Positions 29,301 through 30,321 of a stretch of DNA of 30,321 bases are shown here, one piece after another; positions within the stretch are counted from its first letter, which is position 1, and each line of letters begins with the position of its first letter. The notes under the pieces are model-generated. The model was not told where the DNA came from. It did not search any database and saw only the letters and a program-made list of their open reading frames with translations. Origin of the DNA: CAKZSB01 sp964646405. Lineage in GTDB: Bacteria; Pseudomonadota; Gammaproteobacteria; Granulosicoccales; Granulosicoccaceae. Location of the stretch: assembly GCA_964646405.1 (NCBI GenBank), contig CAZYDV010000028.1, positions 1-30,321 of the forward strand, read 5' to 3'. Made by a program: the position numbers and the translations under genes.

Positions 29301-30321
29301 GCCGATGCGAATGCCGCCAGCGCTCTGATCAGAAACATTACCTACGAGAACAGCGACACCAGCAACCCGACACAAGACGCACGCACGCTATCGTTCACGA
29401 TCACTGACGGCGATGGTGGCACCAGCACAGGCAACGATGTCAGTGTATCGATCAACCGCGTTAACGACGGCCCGGTCAACAGCGTGCAGGCCACCCAGTC
29501 TGTCAATGAAGATACACTACTCGTTTTTTCAACGGGCAACAGCAACGCCCTGTCAGTCAATGATATCGACTCCAGCGGTGCTGATATACGAGTTTCGCTG
29601 ACGGTCACGAATGGTGTTTTCAATCTCGCAGGCACAGTGGGTCTTGCCTCATTCAGTGGCGATGGCACTGCGGCAGTGACGATCGAGGGGCCCAATACGG
29701 CGATATTCGCGGCACTTAACGGTTCGTCATTTGAACCCGACACCAACTACAACGGTGCGGCAACGCTGACCATGGCGTCGAACGATCTGGGTAACACCGG
29801 CAGTGGCGGCGCAAAAACCGACACCGACGTCATGAACATTACCGTCAATGCCGTCAACGATGATCCATTTGATTCGAATTCCGCTTCGTTCCCCGGAGAC
29901 CTCTCAGTCACCGAAGATGTGTCAAGCAATGTCGATCTCTCCTCCATCAACATACAGGATCCCGACGATGCGGGCGCCAGCCTGACAATAGCCCTGACAA
30001 CATCCGGCAGCGGCAACCTCACGTCTACCAGCAACGGGGGCGTTACGGTGACTGGCAGTGGCAGCGATACCATCACGCTTAGCGGCTCCAAAGCGAACCT
30101 GAATACATTCCTCGACAACGCCAGCAGCGTTCAGTACCTGCACAGCACGGCAAATACCAACGGCGATAACGCCGACACCATTACCGTCACTATTAACGAC
30201 AATGGCAATACCGGCAGTGGGGGTGGTACCAATCTATTGCTGGGTACGGTGAATGTCGATATTACTGCGCTGAACGACACACCCGTGGTCAGTGGCCCCG
30301 GTTCGGCCTATACCGTTAACG
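8364..30321 (+). CDS. Giant LEPR-XLL/DUF4347 multidomain adhesin, 3' end beyond window
   Basis: A single frame runs to the right edge with no stop; in-frame NDAP-type linkers at 18405, 24735, 29463 and 30273 confirm phase. At least about 7,300 residues are present. Order: LEPLESRMLFSAD (8418-8456), DUF4347 (about 8610-9110), beta-helix with SLRQAI (about 9117-10335), a beta-sandwich, three LamG/C-type-lectin/cadherin units (about 10695-16893), Ig-plus-LamG modules, Delta-60 arrays, VCBS (about 24740-25135), NPCBM (about 25140-25560), cadherins (about 25570-25855 and 26365-26640), and Ig-like domains to the edge. The composition is Asp/Asn/Gly/Thr/Ser-rich, as in secreted RTX/VCBS adhesins. 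The start is uncertain. A GTG near 8364 would give MTNNRKNRDDSS..., but I could not count the bases around 8390-8400 with certainty, and one base decides whether that frame is open. The first fully verified ATG is at 8445, inside the LEPR motif and without a ribosome binding site. No secretion signal is visible because the C-terminus is missing. Probable role: surface glycan-binding adhesin. Confidence 0.85.
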   Translation, partial: MTNNRKNRDDSSTAKRSILEPLESRMLFSADNLLGSYSLPDDLSEQQSELPLLTAAAEPHSDAERPQATLPADEESTRPLRSELVFLDRSTPDYQLLLNEISGGNINARLEVVLIDEGDHGLDTISTALVDRSGIDAIHIISHGSDGNVQLGSDLLNASTLASYSEQISQWSDSMATDADILFYGCNLAQTENGVQLIDSIAALSDRDVAASDNLTGDQRLGGDWDLEYQTGPIETATALNDDDSWPHVLLTYYSVDNTLDTGPGSLRQAILDANGNAGNDAIVFNITDAGPHVIAPTSALPQITDTVFIDGWSNPDYASNGVPVITIDGTGAGAADGLELAAGSDGSVIRGLSVINSGDDGIAIFSDNNWVYGNYVGVQIDGVSIAGNSDDGIQIQDGSNGNRIGTDGDGTDDIAERNVIGGNTNGIAIFGNSVTTGNVIAGNYIGVAADGNSDVGNTNDGIELRSGPDAVTIGGASSVLGNVISHNDGSGIDLRDELTDNNIIQNNLIGTSADASQNIGNGQNGISIQNGSNDNQILNNTVSGSGAIGIMISGDNTGNVVRGNTIGTDVFGVNNWGSGEEGILLADGASNNTIGGVGVGEGNTIAFNGQTDNEFNAGVSAEGGSTANSIRGNSIYANNGAAIDLFAATSADGIDPNDAGDTDTGGNNKQNWAILKSASIADDNTFSYELDTTTLTAGTYTVDFYTSTDRDGGRVEGERYIGTVTGVASGNSAFTGTLPGITLATGEFVTLITTDATDNSSEFSTYAMVMDGDSDGVTPEGIKTTSTEGGGLSINDDGGNDIYLIANDSDALLGGLTAFTFETQFATAAATDNSTLLSYAVPSNANELTLEIRNDGAATLLLAGSAVNSSVFDYNTLRDGSRHSLSVTWDGITGNWAIYADGVEVDSTAKSGGSLLANGQTIEAGGVLLFGQEQDSVEGSFSNTQEFAGTLYNNRLFSDVRTAEEISASYRAELPRDEAGLLAQWHFDALSVDGVVTDSVGGNNLIVRHVSDVGFVLSEPALTLTVNENTVDGTVVGIVYGLDPQREAQISSLLTADPNLSYSPETGKFYQLVDTTKQWTAAHDDALTVMLNGASGQLIQIESATENQLVVDILNQYDVSEIWIGAQDTHTEGEWRWGDSSSGTQFWQGNEDGYVVDNRYSNWDPSNPNNSGDQDFAKLFAINGLWDDVNGTSNNKSIIEFNADAVLDNGTPLTYTITSQDVVGAFTIDSDTGVITVASGKDLNFEDDDSHDISIEVADGTNTDTATITVNLRDLLAPNTVPSDVSSGIELNTDSGNDVYLAAADADFLLGPDGLGVGGHTYEVRFSALTEIDTMATFYTHRDPGAAQSYLAIHADGTIDFGGSTTLSQYTELLDGEIHSLAATWDASSGQIAFFVDGSYVESLFATSQSSSTGGTTFLIGQHVDFATGSFDAAEAFRGTLHDFRVWDHARSEPEIALSHQHKIHSGNLPPGLLANWQMDGFNGSNEVVDIVSEGAGNNRLSIGHATGAGFTSSTPVADLHVVENANNGTPVGHIIPSVPGAPNDIVNDGSFHQTAAGTIVTNGNSFGGWNVTRGNVDVGWAGFESGPLGGQPVDMHGNNSAGTIEQALTTEIGRQYQVVFALSGNWVGGETVKNLRVSVDGEAHHYSIEQPAGWADGNMLWSPRSIIFTAESTTSTLAFSSLDSDNAFGPVITDISVIEVPQSISAILNSDPTLSYDAATAKFYRLVEGDYSWIDANSAASSARLNGVTGQLATIYSAYENNILHGLAASASSPEDVWIGASDQDAEGEWHWYRQGSQNDTEQFWDGDHTGTAQPGFYTNWQSDTTEPSGGSATENYAGLAVDTGEWRDTEGAVATHSYIVEWNASDVLSSYTYTLTDDAAGRFAIDSSSGEVTVADGRRIDYEAAASHDITVQVTDANASSISQTLTIVVDPAIEFNPPATDLSSGIEINQDGGNSAYLITNNAQTILGGAEVVTLEMIFAGDRPGGIASHALFSYETSTQANALLVQVQETGELVVHVNNQVSMFSSQNYADWLLDGEKHHIALSWDNTIGQLLVYVDGEIVESASGVQDGQTLSSNASSAIVFGQEQDGVDAGYDLINAFSGTLYDVRLWNNVRTAAEIDSHYRSKLDITPTEASAIGLIANWQMDGFNGLSQVVDIVAGNNLRVENAIGTGFTAATADADLNIDENAAAGTSVGFVVPGVSESSNDIVVDGDFTEVGDGGGASWSRYSIGQVIGGWTVDAGDVDLSRTIVEAPPLGGYSIDMSGTGPGSITQSLTTVPGNQYQITFALSGAWGGSPDIKELNVSVNGESTGFSITKPEGWSSTNMLWEQRTMTFVADSTTTVLQMTSQTSSVNGPQIGSVRVTEVAQAVSTILGNDGSLTYDANTGKFYRLVDEHATWTQADSAARSVTLNGASGQLVTIRSAYENSLVESLQNSMTTPDHIWLGATDTGSEGEFYWRDGEADADQLWTGGLGGTATGFAVFTPTNPSNSGNEDYLEMSADSAGRWNDINNTGSGTNSYVIEWDASEVLAGFNFEVTAQSDPLFSINPSTGEVALADPAAPDSFSDHVVWLDASDASTVTTSGSEISLVTDKSSSGNFADHASTGPSIAPAVMNGQDAMQFNGVDARLRIDSNADLTLTEATQKTVTVVFQTSSDIDTRQVIYEQGAHNNGLNLYLDDDRLYAGVYSESNGWSGQWISTSVTSGDSFVASLVFNSSSNDISLFLNGELAARSDAPTALASHTGNIGIGAARGDARFHDGNFNGSGHFFTGLVGELAYYNSALNSTDVVNLHAHLMNKWIGTAIAPDYEIATSHDIEVTANDASGNSYAETITIAVNNKIDIIQTVPGPQSLTEEASLIFSSGTATEVSVTDTLAGTDSLLRVSLSVDDGVLNLSQTTGLSFVEGENNSSSLVIDGSESDINAALDGMKFTPNENFNGSVTLTMHSELAANLEGHYVFAAGDADDHAAGAPNHGTFNGNATTVIDSQRGHVLSLDGNGDYIEIDSLFGESQNVTVSAWIDLSTVSATGAEIVNVGDSVILRAVADGRLGGLWRNAGGWSQLYSEDTVTGTGWQHVAYSIDTVNDVHTLYLNGVAINSGSVTNSIDYDLLTTSQIGALQGSTAYDFGGNIDDARIYSRALSSDEIAALASEQATEQPGSSQRVGPDLTQTFAASSGDSSAADHLFIHNGLGGFAADGTLSALQIAPDADSSPINFDLLILRPAGSDFQVIHRVSLNESDIVSTDANGIRTLDIGSPLNVQAGDVIGHWSAVGAGSIPYSSGASGSTNWTIYSDSTDLDVGATVQEGLDAGSTPGRVFGLTVTFAEDDSTIDISDSLDITVNAANDAPTFDIGGSATTAGGAGSGIIAQPDGKVLVSGTSGNDFAVYRYNVDGTLDTDFGGGDGIVVTDLRGTSDTAHTITLQNDGRILVGGESSNGSNPDFGLVRYNGDGTLDTTFGGGDGIVIRQVGTGKEAGYDVRALDNGNILLAGQRTGASSNNFVLLSFTSDGSVDTNFGGGDGRVSTDLQGDADIANSFVIQDDGKIVLGGRSHNGSDNDFGLVRYNANGTIDTTFGSTGTGKVSTDWSGRDDVAYSLSILPDDKFLVAGSVHNGSDNDFALARYLSDGSIDTTFDGDGLVTSDLFGAADVAYRVIVQEDGRILLGGVSNDAGSQFTVVRYLADGTLDSSFGTSGVATIAIGSAGAAYDMALQDDGRIVLAGQSDSQVAIARFNSDGSIDQQFGDLASSVDNNPTFVEDGAAVVLDPDVQVFDADIDRGEDTFENTTLSLIRNAGTNSEDEYSATGLLGALTEGGNLVYNSVTVGTVTTNSGGTLLLTFNATADNDAVNNTMRAIAYSNSSDTPPASVQIDWSFNDHNDGSSQGIGGDLVASGSTTVNITATAAPSQTVPPTQNITEDQLLTFGSGTGNAVTVSDGLSGSDSLLQVSLAVNDGVLFLSQTNGITFVEDVHGRDSFVINGTESAINAALQGLTFQPNAEFSGNVTLTMTTALGADLVGHYTFESATISGSTVGDESAGDTQNGTLSGNAAIINDAERGDVLSLDGTGDSVAIASDFGNPADVTLAAWVNTNQFSEQHVISLGDNVGLRVDNQRVSAFYHDGSTWDEIAPAGALNSGWNHIAMSFDDAANVMTIYLNGGSVGSNTVSNSIAYALGTTTAIGAHGNDPNAFEFNGLIDDARIYSRALSAGEIAALATDQTSPTDTVAITVNDENDAPTFGVGPGTSNENFAGGNASEYAEEIIILADGSSITAGNAFVNGSRAWAITKWTPDGSLDTRFATDGVYVNEFGAGGDLAKSIVEQADGKLVIGGYVQNADRDFAVLRLNADGSVDNDFGVSGVVFADFGTSDSGNDIAIQSNGDILITGLSNADSDIRVVRLTGVNGSFDNSFGTGGIATIDLGGLDDAHSIAIDGSGRIILGGFTSASAFVARLTSAGTLDTSFGSPNGYTTTNFGGTGVNYVERVIVQSDGSYVLVGNSFDYSLEADQHEAIGITRFTPSGALDTGFGDNGVVRQLVNGQNSYSNGFDVAQQSDGKLVVAGTVTPTSVGSAALFRYNTDGTLDTSFGDNGTVLAPSSFGWQEAYGVDVASDGTILVAGYGAYGGSSDWDTTVWRYDSTGTLIAGEGSGQVSDSPTYVENGSPVVLDTDVFVFDRELSISENFNGSTLTLVRNGGANGEDVFSATGLLGTLTESGNLVYDGTTIGTVTTNSGGSLVLSFNASATNDLVNNALRSIAYSNGSDTPPSTVQIDWTFDDGGDSVQTQGGAAEQATGSTLVNILNATDAAITAPASVTTTEDTARLFSGANVISVGDGLTVNSPLRVSLVVANGGLTLNSLSGITIIEGAQGTGNLVIEGLEDDLNVALNGLSFSPDDNYNGSDTLTIQTSVAAGLAGQYTFDGGNTNDQAAGTAENGTLDGAATTAADAERGDVLSLDGTDGTAFTIASVFAQPANITLAAWVNLNAADSGGAEVISLGDNIALRLDTSFQSRGIQLSYYNGSGYSDTISNQFIAGTGWNHVAATFDDAGNTQHIYLNGELIASSSFTNSIVWAQATDTTIGAHGNSGTSYDFNGSIDDARIYTRALSAEEIAALATDQTDTTTSVALTINAVNDAPRFTTPIFIENHSFEADILPADGNKNTSITDWSSTGTATGAWNATPGAFPAEAPDGENAGYIDNGGTISQTTAAVFTAATDYNLTVAVGDSATDLDPTGWEIRLYAGSQLLGSASAADTNPADGTFEDVTLAITAAQLNVYSGSYGESLIVELYDSGASENVQFDNVRLTQTSAAVAMPTKTYVEDGAAVVLNEALEIFDQEISTAADTFANTTLTLTRNGGANSEDVFSASGLLGTLTEGGNLNYNGVTVGAVTTNSAGTLLLTFNVTADNTAVNNVLQSIAYNNSNNAPAASVQINWSFNDDNNSDLQGSGGDLTATGSTTVAITAANDSVVAVADTATATEAGGIANATAGTDPTGNVLSNDTDVDAGDTKTVVGAQAGVQSSTSGSVGVAVAGTYGSVTINSDGSYVYAVDNSNVAVQALRNSGQTLTDTFSYTAQDSGNAQSTTQLTVTVQGQNDAPNQIVPATYLSDLTPTAESNILSGLKNDESQLGVDVVLDGVTYPKAIATHAPTGAGGSGYVEYAIDGATAFKSSIGITSLTGSVVFRVYIDGVLQYTSLTLTGSSDTIDLNIDTTGGNTLRLEVDNANSDSNNDHSVWANARFEGGTVDLSVDENAASGAVAGNVNRYDVDHGDNATYTLIDDAGGRFAIESSSGEITVVDGSKLDHEAHAAHTITVRATDALGEIFEGDVTISIGDINDPPLSIYTSSQPLTIGNHDFNDTTLAEDQFNGTVPSWTTTGSAGHWNPTTGHYASGNGTDGPNVGYANAGGSLSQTLAENFDSSLDYQLQVDVGTRLLYDNGYDYRARLYAGSTVIGEYLSAGGDNGTWGTISLFVDGDTFGSNDGQALSIELTHISGSQINFDNLRLTAYSTAGVNVNENAVDGTTVATATGIDPDDGATLTYTMTSPVVSPFAIDNSTGVITVADSSLLDYETATSHDVTIEVSDGTYTDTQTITISVIDTGEPMQVVPGPQNVDEDEVLTFSAANSNAVSVTDGFAGTQTPLQVTLAVNDGELDLFSLSGITIVAGADGSSAITINGTDSSINAALNGMTFTPDADFNGSVTLNMTTALAADLAGDYTFTGGNANDQSIGPTNNGTLNGSATTSTDVGRGEVLDLDGALGSDVRISGEFGQPENLTAAVWVNANSSYSDVISLAGILNIRVDDPNTGGRVNAFYHDGAGYYKAVSSQTIAGTGWHHLAATFDDATKVLTFYIDGTAAASVTGTNPIGYTGGDTYLGSNGGASLFLDGQIDDARIYSRALSASEIAALATDRTETTDNIAITVAAINDAPVVTAPTAAYSYTEQSALNIHGTGFSLEDIDDNGAILSATFAVGEGRILIDAGDSGVSVISGDRFTSGNHTDTVTFTGTKTQLNALLSGASSGTIVYQFDQTAASDVPPVSTSITLTINDQGNTGSDPGTSGDATSEVHSSSQTINISAINDGPQWRGSNLVSNGEFTSDISGWTTTGVVTHSGIGARFGVGNAAGPHSLAQTIATVAGETYTLEFDYMDDGALNQQLQVTVDGSSNLLTTEQILSDTDDTTSVTYRYSFVADSAATTLTFTDTSDDIGSQSAESGGVDGYLANISVRQANGALNTIGYTEGGTSSVLNSSLEIFDPELSLADNFAGATLTLVRSGGANTFDSFSAVAAGTLAPLTEAGNLTVGGTNIGTVSNNSGGTLLLTFNASATNALVNSAIQQIAYSNTNDNPGSNVDIHWVFDDGNSGAQGTGVAVSIGTTSVTITGTNDAPVIANLAGDTFSYDEGDNAVIVDQATAASLTDIDSANFAGGNLTIASSTSGDNTEDQLSIRDQGTGTGQIGFDGSNVSYQGVSIGTASGGSNGADLIISFNLNADANAASALIRNITYENSDTSNPTQDARTLSFTITDGDGGTSTGNDVSVSINRVNDGPVNSVQATQSVNEDTLLVFSTGNSNALSVNDIDSSGADIRVSLTVTNGVFNLAGTVGLASFSGDGTAAVTIEGPNTAIFAALNGSSFEPDTNYNGAATLTMASNDLGNTGSGGAKTDTDVMNITVNAVNDDPFDSNSASFPGDLSVTEDVSSNVDLSSINIQDPDDAGASLTIALTTSGSGNLTSTSNGGVTVTGSGSDTITLSGSKANLNTFLDNASSVQYLHSTANTNGDNADTITVTINDNGNTGSGGGTNLLLGTVNVDITALNDTPVVSGPGSAYTVN
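8610..9110 (+). other. DUF4347 domain of the giant protein
   Basis: Within the giant protein, about 165 residues match DUF4347: a beta strand followed by HIISHGSDGNVQLGS, an alternating helix/strand pattern, then DADILFYGCNLAQTENG and a closing GGDWDLEYQTG. The histidine codon of SHG is at 8790-8792 and the cysteine codon of GCNLA at 8919-8921. DUF4347 is known as an N-terminal domain of very large bacterial surface proteins; its function is not established. The His-Gly and Cys spacing resembles clan-CD cysteine peptidases (caspase/CHAT-like), which is my inference. Confidence 0.8.
9117..10335 (+). other. Right-handed parallel beta-helix domain
   Basis: The region begins with DTGPGSLRQAILDAN, the start typical of SLRQAI/CSLREA-type beta-helices. 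It then shows many short turns of the form N.I..N.I.G, with repeated NVIGGNTNGIAIFGN-like and NGISIQNGSNDNQI-like coils. It ends near GNSIYANNGAAIDLF. Such beta-solenoids form elongated rods and often bind polysaccharide. The stretch to about 10680 continues with one beta-sandwich that commonly follows these helices. Confidence 0.75.
10695..12195 (+). repeat. Lectin unit 1: LamG, then C-type lectin nested in a cadherin
   Basis: A LamG/concanavalin-like domain (about 10695-11425, starting LSINDDGGNDIYLI and ending near GLLAQWHFD) is followed by a cadherin-like first strand, LTVNENTVDGTVVG (from 11427). The cadherin is interrupted by a C-type lectin domain (about 11508-11973: FYQLVDTTKQWTAA, IWIGAQDTHTEGEWRW, YSNWDPSNPNN, GLWDDVNG). 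It then resumes at NGTPLTYTITSQDVVGAFTI and finishes at TDTATITVNL. The lectin has no disulfide cysteines, as is usual for bacterial C-type-lectin folds. Confidence 0.75.
12201..14172 (+). repeat. Lectin unit 2: LamG, then anchor-C-type sandwich plus C-type lectin nested in a cadherin
   Basis: The second copy starts at DVSSGIELNTDSGNDVYLA (LamG, to about 12910). The cadherin first strand is LHVVENANNGTPVGHI (12915 on). Two domains interrupt it: a choice-of-anchor-C/DUF642-like carbohydrate-binding-type sandwich (12996 to about 13468: NDIVNDGSF, FGGWNVTRGNVDV, ALTTEIGRQYQVVFALSGNW) and a C-type lectin (about 13480-13960: FYRLVEGDYSWIDA, VWIGASDQDAEGEWHW, FYTNW). The cadherin resumes at YTYTLTDDAAGRFAIDSSSG and ends TLTIVVDPA. 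Confidence 0.75.
14180..16893 (+). repeat. Lectin unit 3: as unit 2, with an extra LamG nested deeper in the cadherin
   Basis: LamG (about 14180-14910, DLSSGIEINQDGGNSAYLI) is followed by the cadherin strand LNIDENAAAGTSVGFV, then the anchor-C-like sandwich (14994 to about 15478) and a C-type lectin (about 15486-15954: FYRLVDEHATWTQA, IWLGATDTGSEGEFYW). The cadherin resumes at FNFEVTAQSDPLFSINPSTG but breaks again after EVALADPAA. A further LamG-type domain sits at about 16065-16785 (HVVWLDASDASTV, QDAMQFNGVDARL). The last cadherin strands PDYEIATSHDIEV and AETITIAV follow it. Confidence 0.75.
16911..18416 (+). repeat. Ig-like module B1 with nested LamG and a second nested sandwich
   Basis: The Ig-like domain starts at TVPGPQSLTEEASLIF and reaches NFNGSVTLTM. 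A LamG domain is then inserted (about 17232-17828: LEGHYVFAAG to RIYSRALSSDEIAALA). In this copy only, a further beta-sandwich follows (about 17860-18350: DHLFIHNGLGGFAADG to GRVFGLTVTF). The closing Ig strand is SLDITVNAANDAP. I do not recognise the second inserted domain. Confidence 0.7.
18435..19611 (+). repeat. Delta-60 repeat array 1 (seven repeats)
   Basis: Seven consecutive repeats of about 55-58 residues follow the pattern QPDGKVLVSG...FAVYRYNVDGTLDTDFGGGDG. Their cores are AQPDGKVLVSG, LQNDGRILVGG, ALDNGNILLAG, IQDDGKIVLGG, ILPDDKFLVAG, VQEDGRILLGG and LQDDGRIVLAG. This is the Delta-60 repeat family, plausibly a beta-propeller. It sits between NDAPTF and NNPTFVEDGAAVV, that is, in the linker before an Ig-like domain. 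Confidence 0.85.
19623..20080 (+). repeat. Calx-/cadherin-like Ig module A1
   Basis: About 150 residues: PTFVEDGAAVVLDPDVQVFD, TLSLIRNAGTN, YSATGLLGALTEGGNL, SVTVGTVTTNSGGTLLLTFN, IAYSNSSD, IDWSFNDHNDG, TTVNITATA. Other copies begin near 22311 (A2), 24288 (A3) and 28542 (A4). This module type is common in very large bacterial adhesins, usually as a stiff spacer. Confidence 0.75.
20082..21065 (+). repeat. Ig-like module B2 with nested LamG
   Basis: The Ig strands run from QTVPPTQNITEDQLLTF to GNVTLTMTTALGA. The LamG insert is about 20409-21005 (LVGHYTFESA, RGDVLSLDGTGDSV, LAAWVNTNQ, FNGLIDDARIYSRALSAGEI). The closing strand is TDTVAITVNDENDAP. Confidence 0.75.
21075..22290 (+). repeat. Delta-60 repeat array 2 (seven repeats)
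   Basis: Seven repeats, slightly more divergent than in array 1. Their cores are ILADGSSITAG, EQADGKLVIGG, IQSNGDILITG, IDGSGRIILGG, VQSDGSYVLVG, QQSDGKLVVAG and VASDGTILVAG. Each is followed by an F...R...DGTLDTSFG-like half. The last repeat lacks a standard FG ending (GTLIAGEGSGQVS). Confidence 0.82.
22311..22760 (+). repeat. Calx-/cadherin-like Ig module A2
   Basis: The second copy of module A: PTYVENGSPVVLDTDVFVFD, TLTLVRNGGANGEDVFSATG, TIGTVTTNSGGSLVLSFN, IAYSNGSDTPPSTVQIDW, STLVNIL. It holds the same place after a Delta-60 array as A1. Confidence 0.75.
22767..23750 (+). repeat. Ig-like module B3 with nested LamG
   Basis: The Ig strands run from ITAPASVTTTEDTARLF to NGSDTLTIQTSVAAG. 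The LamG insert is about 23085-23690 (LAGQYTFDGG, LAAWVNLNAADSGG, GWNHVAATFDDAGN, FNGSIDDARIYTRALSAEEI). The closing strand is SVALTINAVNDAP. Confidence 0.75.
23760..24270 (+). other. Galactose-binding-like sandwich, copy 1
   Basis: The module begins IENHSFEADIL, continues through a DWSSTGTATGAWN segment, YIDNGGTISQTTA and YNLTVAVGDSA, and ends VQFDNVRLTQT. This is the NxSFE...FDNVRL pattern of carbohydrate-binding-type jelly-roll domains. Related copies lie at about 25870-26360 (GNHDFNDTTL to INFDNLRLTAY) and, more distantly, about 28090-28520 (NLVSNGEFTSDISGW to YLANISVRQ). Confidence 0.65.
24288..24740 (+). repeat. Calx-/cadherin-like Ig module A3
   Basis: The third copy of module A: KTYVEDGAAVVLNEALEIFD, TLTLTRNGGANSEDVFSASG, VTVGAVTTNSAGTLLLTFN, INWSFNDDNN, STTVAITAAND. 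It is followed by a VCBS domain instead of module B. Confidence 0.75.
24740..25135 (+). other. VCBS repeat domain
   Basis: About 130 residues with the VCBS signature: VAVADTATATEAGG, GNVLSNDTDVDAGDTKTV, GTYGSVTINSDGSYVYAVDN, LTDTFSYTAQDSGNAQSTTQ, then LTVTVQGQNDAP. VCBS domains are calcium-stiffened spacers in large secreted adhesins. Confidence 0.85.
25140..25560 (+). other. NPCBM carbohydrate-binding module
   Basis: About 140 residues match NPCBM: ATYLSDLTPTAES, LDGVTYPKAIATHAPTGAG, YVEYAIDGATAFKSSIGI, GSVVFRVYIDGVLQ, a TLRLEVDNANSDSNNDHSVW segment and ANARFEGG. NPCBM is a recognised module for binding galactose-type sugars on glycoside hydrolases; here it is built into an adhesin. Confidence 0.8.
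26646..27625 (+). repeat. Ig-like module B4 with nested LamG
   Basis: The Ig strands run from MQVVPGPQNVDEDEVLTF to FNGSVTLNMTTALAAD. The LamG insert is about 26976-27560 (LAGDYTFTGG, RGEVLDLDGALGSDV, TAAVWVNANSSY, LDGQIDDARIYSRALSASEI). The closing strand is DNIAITVAAINDAP. It follows two plain cadherin domains and one galactose-binding-like domain. Confidence 0.75.
27630..30321 (+). other. Ig/cadherin-rich stalk to window edge
   Basis: In order: an Ig-like domain (about 27630-28080, TEQSALNIHGTGFSLEDID), a galactose-binding-like domain (about 28090-28520), module A4 (28542 to about 28993), an Ig-like domain (about 29000-29470, SYDEGDNAVIVDQATA), an uninterrupted B-type Ig domain (29478 to about 29860, SVNEDTLLVFSTGNSNALSV), another Ig (about 29865-30275, SVTEDVSSNVDLSSINIQD) and the first residues of the next (PVVSGPGSAYTVN). 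No insert is present in these last Ig domains. Confidence 0.7.

Noticed and set aside
8445..30321. Giant region considered as several separate genes or a pseudogene
   Set aside because: The same reading phase is kept at every linker I checked from 8421 to 30273, and no in-frame stop was found, so it is one intact reading frame apart from the uncertain 5' end.

Overview
The window looks like part of a gammaproteobacterial chromosome, probably from a marine or aquatic species. This is inferred from the mid-50s GC content, a CPA2-type antiporter next to a membrane-anchored cytochrome c5, a DUF4197 lipoprotein, and a giant VCBS/cadherin/LamG adhesin of the kind common in marine gammaproteobacteria. 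No rRNA, tRNA, insertion sequence or CRISPR array was seen.

Positions 1-2553 are ordinary core genes. They hold the 3' end of a cation:proton antiporter (+), then a minus-strand group: a 64-residue single-pass protein (1502-1696), a diheme cytochrome c5-type protein whose N-terminus is paralogous to it (536-1468, ending in a clear intrinsic terminator at 486-515), and a separate DUF4197 lipoprotein (1825-2553). Positions 2554-2992 are a divergent intergenic region containing a dyad.

Positions 2993-7990 hold three co-directional, tightly spaced genes for an unusual envelope machine. The first is a cytoplasmic GAF-type sensor fused through one membrane helix to a HlyD-type adaptor. The second is a PqqD-like domain fused to an M50 zinc metalloprotease (HEFGH and NPLLRFDG) and then to an HlyD-like arm. 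The third is a free periplasmic HlyD-type adaptor. No ABC ATPase or TolC gene lies beside them.

From about 8364 to the right edge (30321), one reading frame stays open without a stop. It encodes the first roughly 7,300 residues of a giant surface protein. Its order is: LEPR-XLL-type N-terminus, DUF4347, right-handed beta-helix, three LamG/C-type-lectin/cadherin units, four Ig-like domains each carrying an embedded LamG, two arrays of exactly seven Delta-60 repeats, VCBS, NPCBM, further carbohydrate-binding-like sandwiches, and plain Ig/cadherin domains. The most striking feature is that ligand-binding domains are nested inside loops of cadherin/Ig domains rather than strung between them. The three lectin units carry one, two and three insertions in order. 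In my translation the only cysteine is in the GCNLA motif of DUF4347, where with an upstream SHG histidine it resembles a clan-CD cysteine-peptidase dyad.

Working model (inference): the three upstream genes handle export, processing or surface retention of the giant glycan-binding adhesin, with the GAF input sensing the cytoplasmic state and the M50 protease acting in the membrane.
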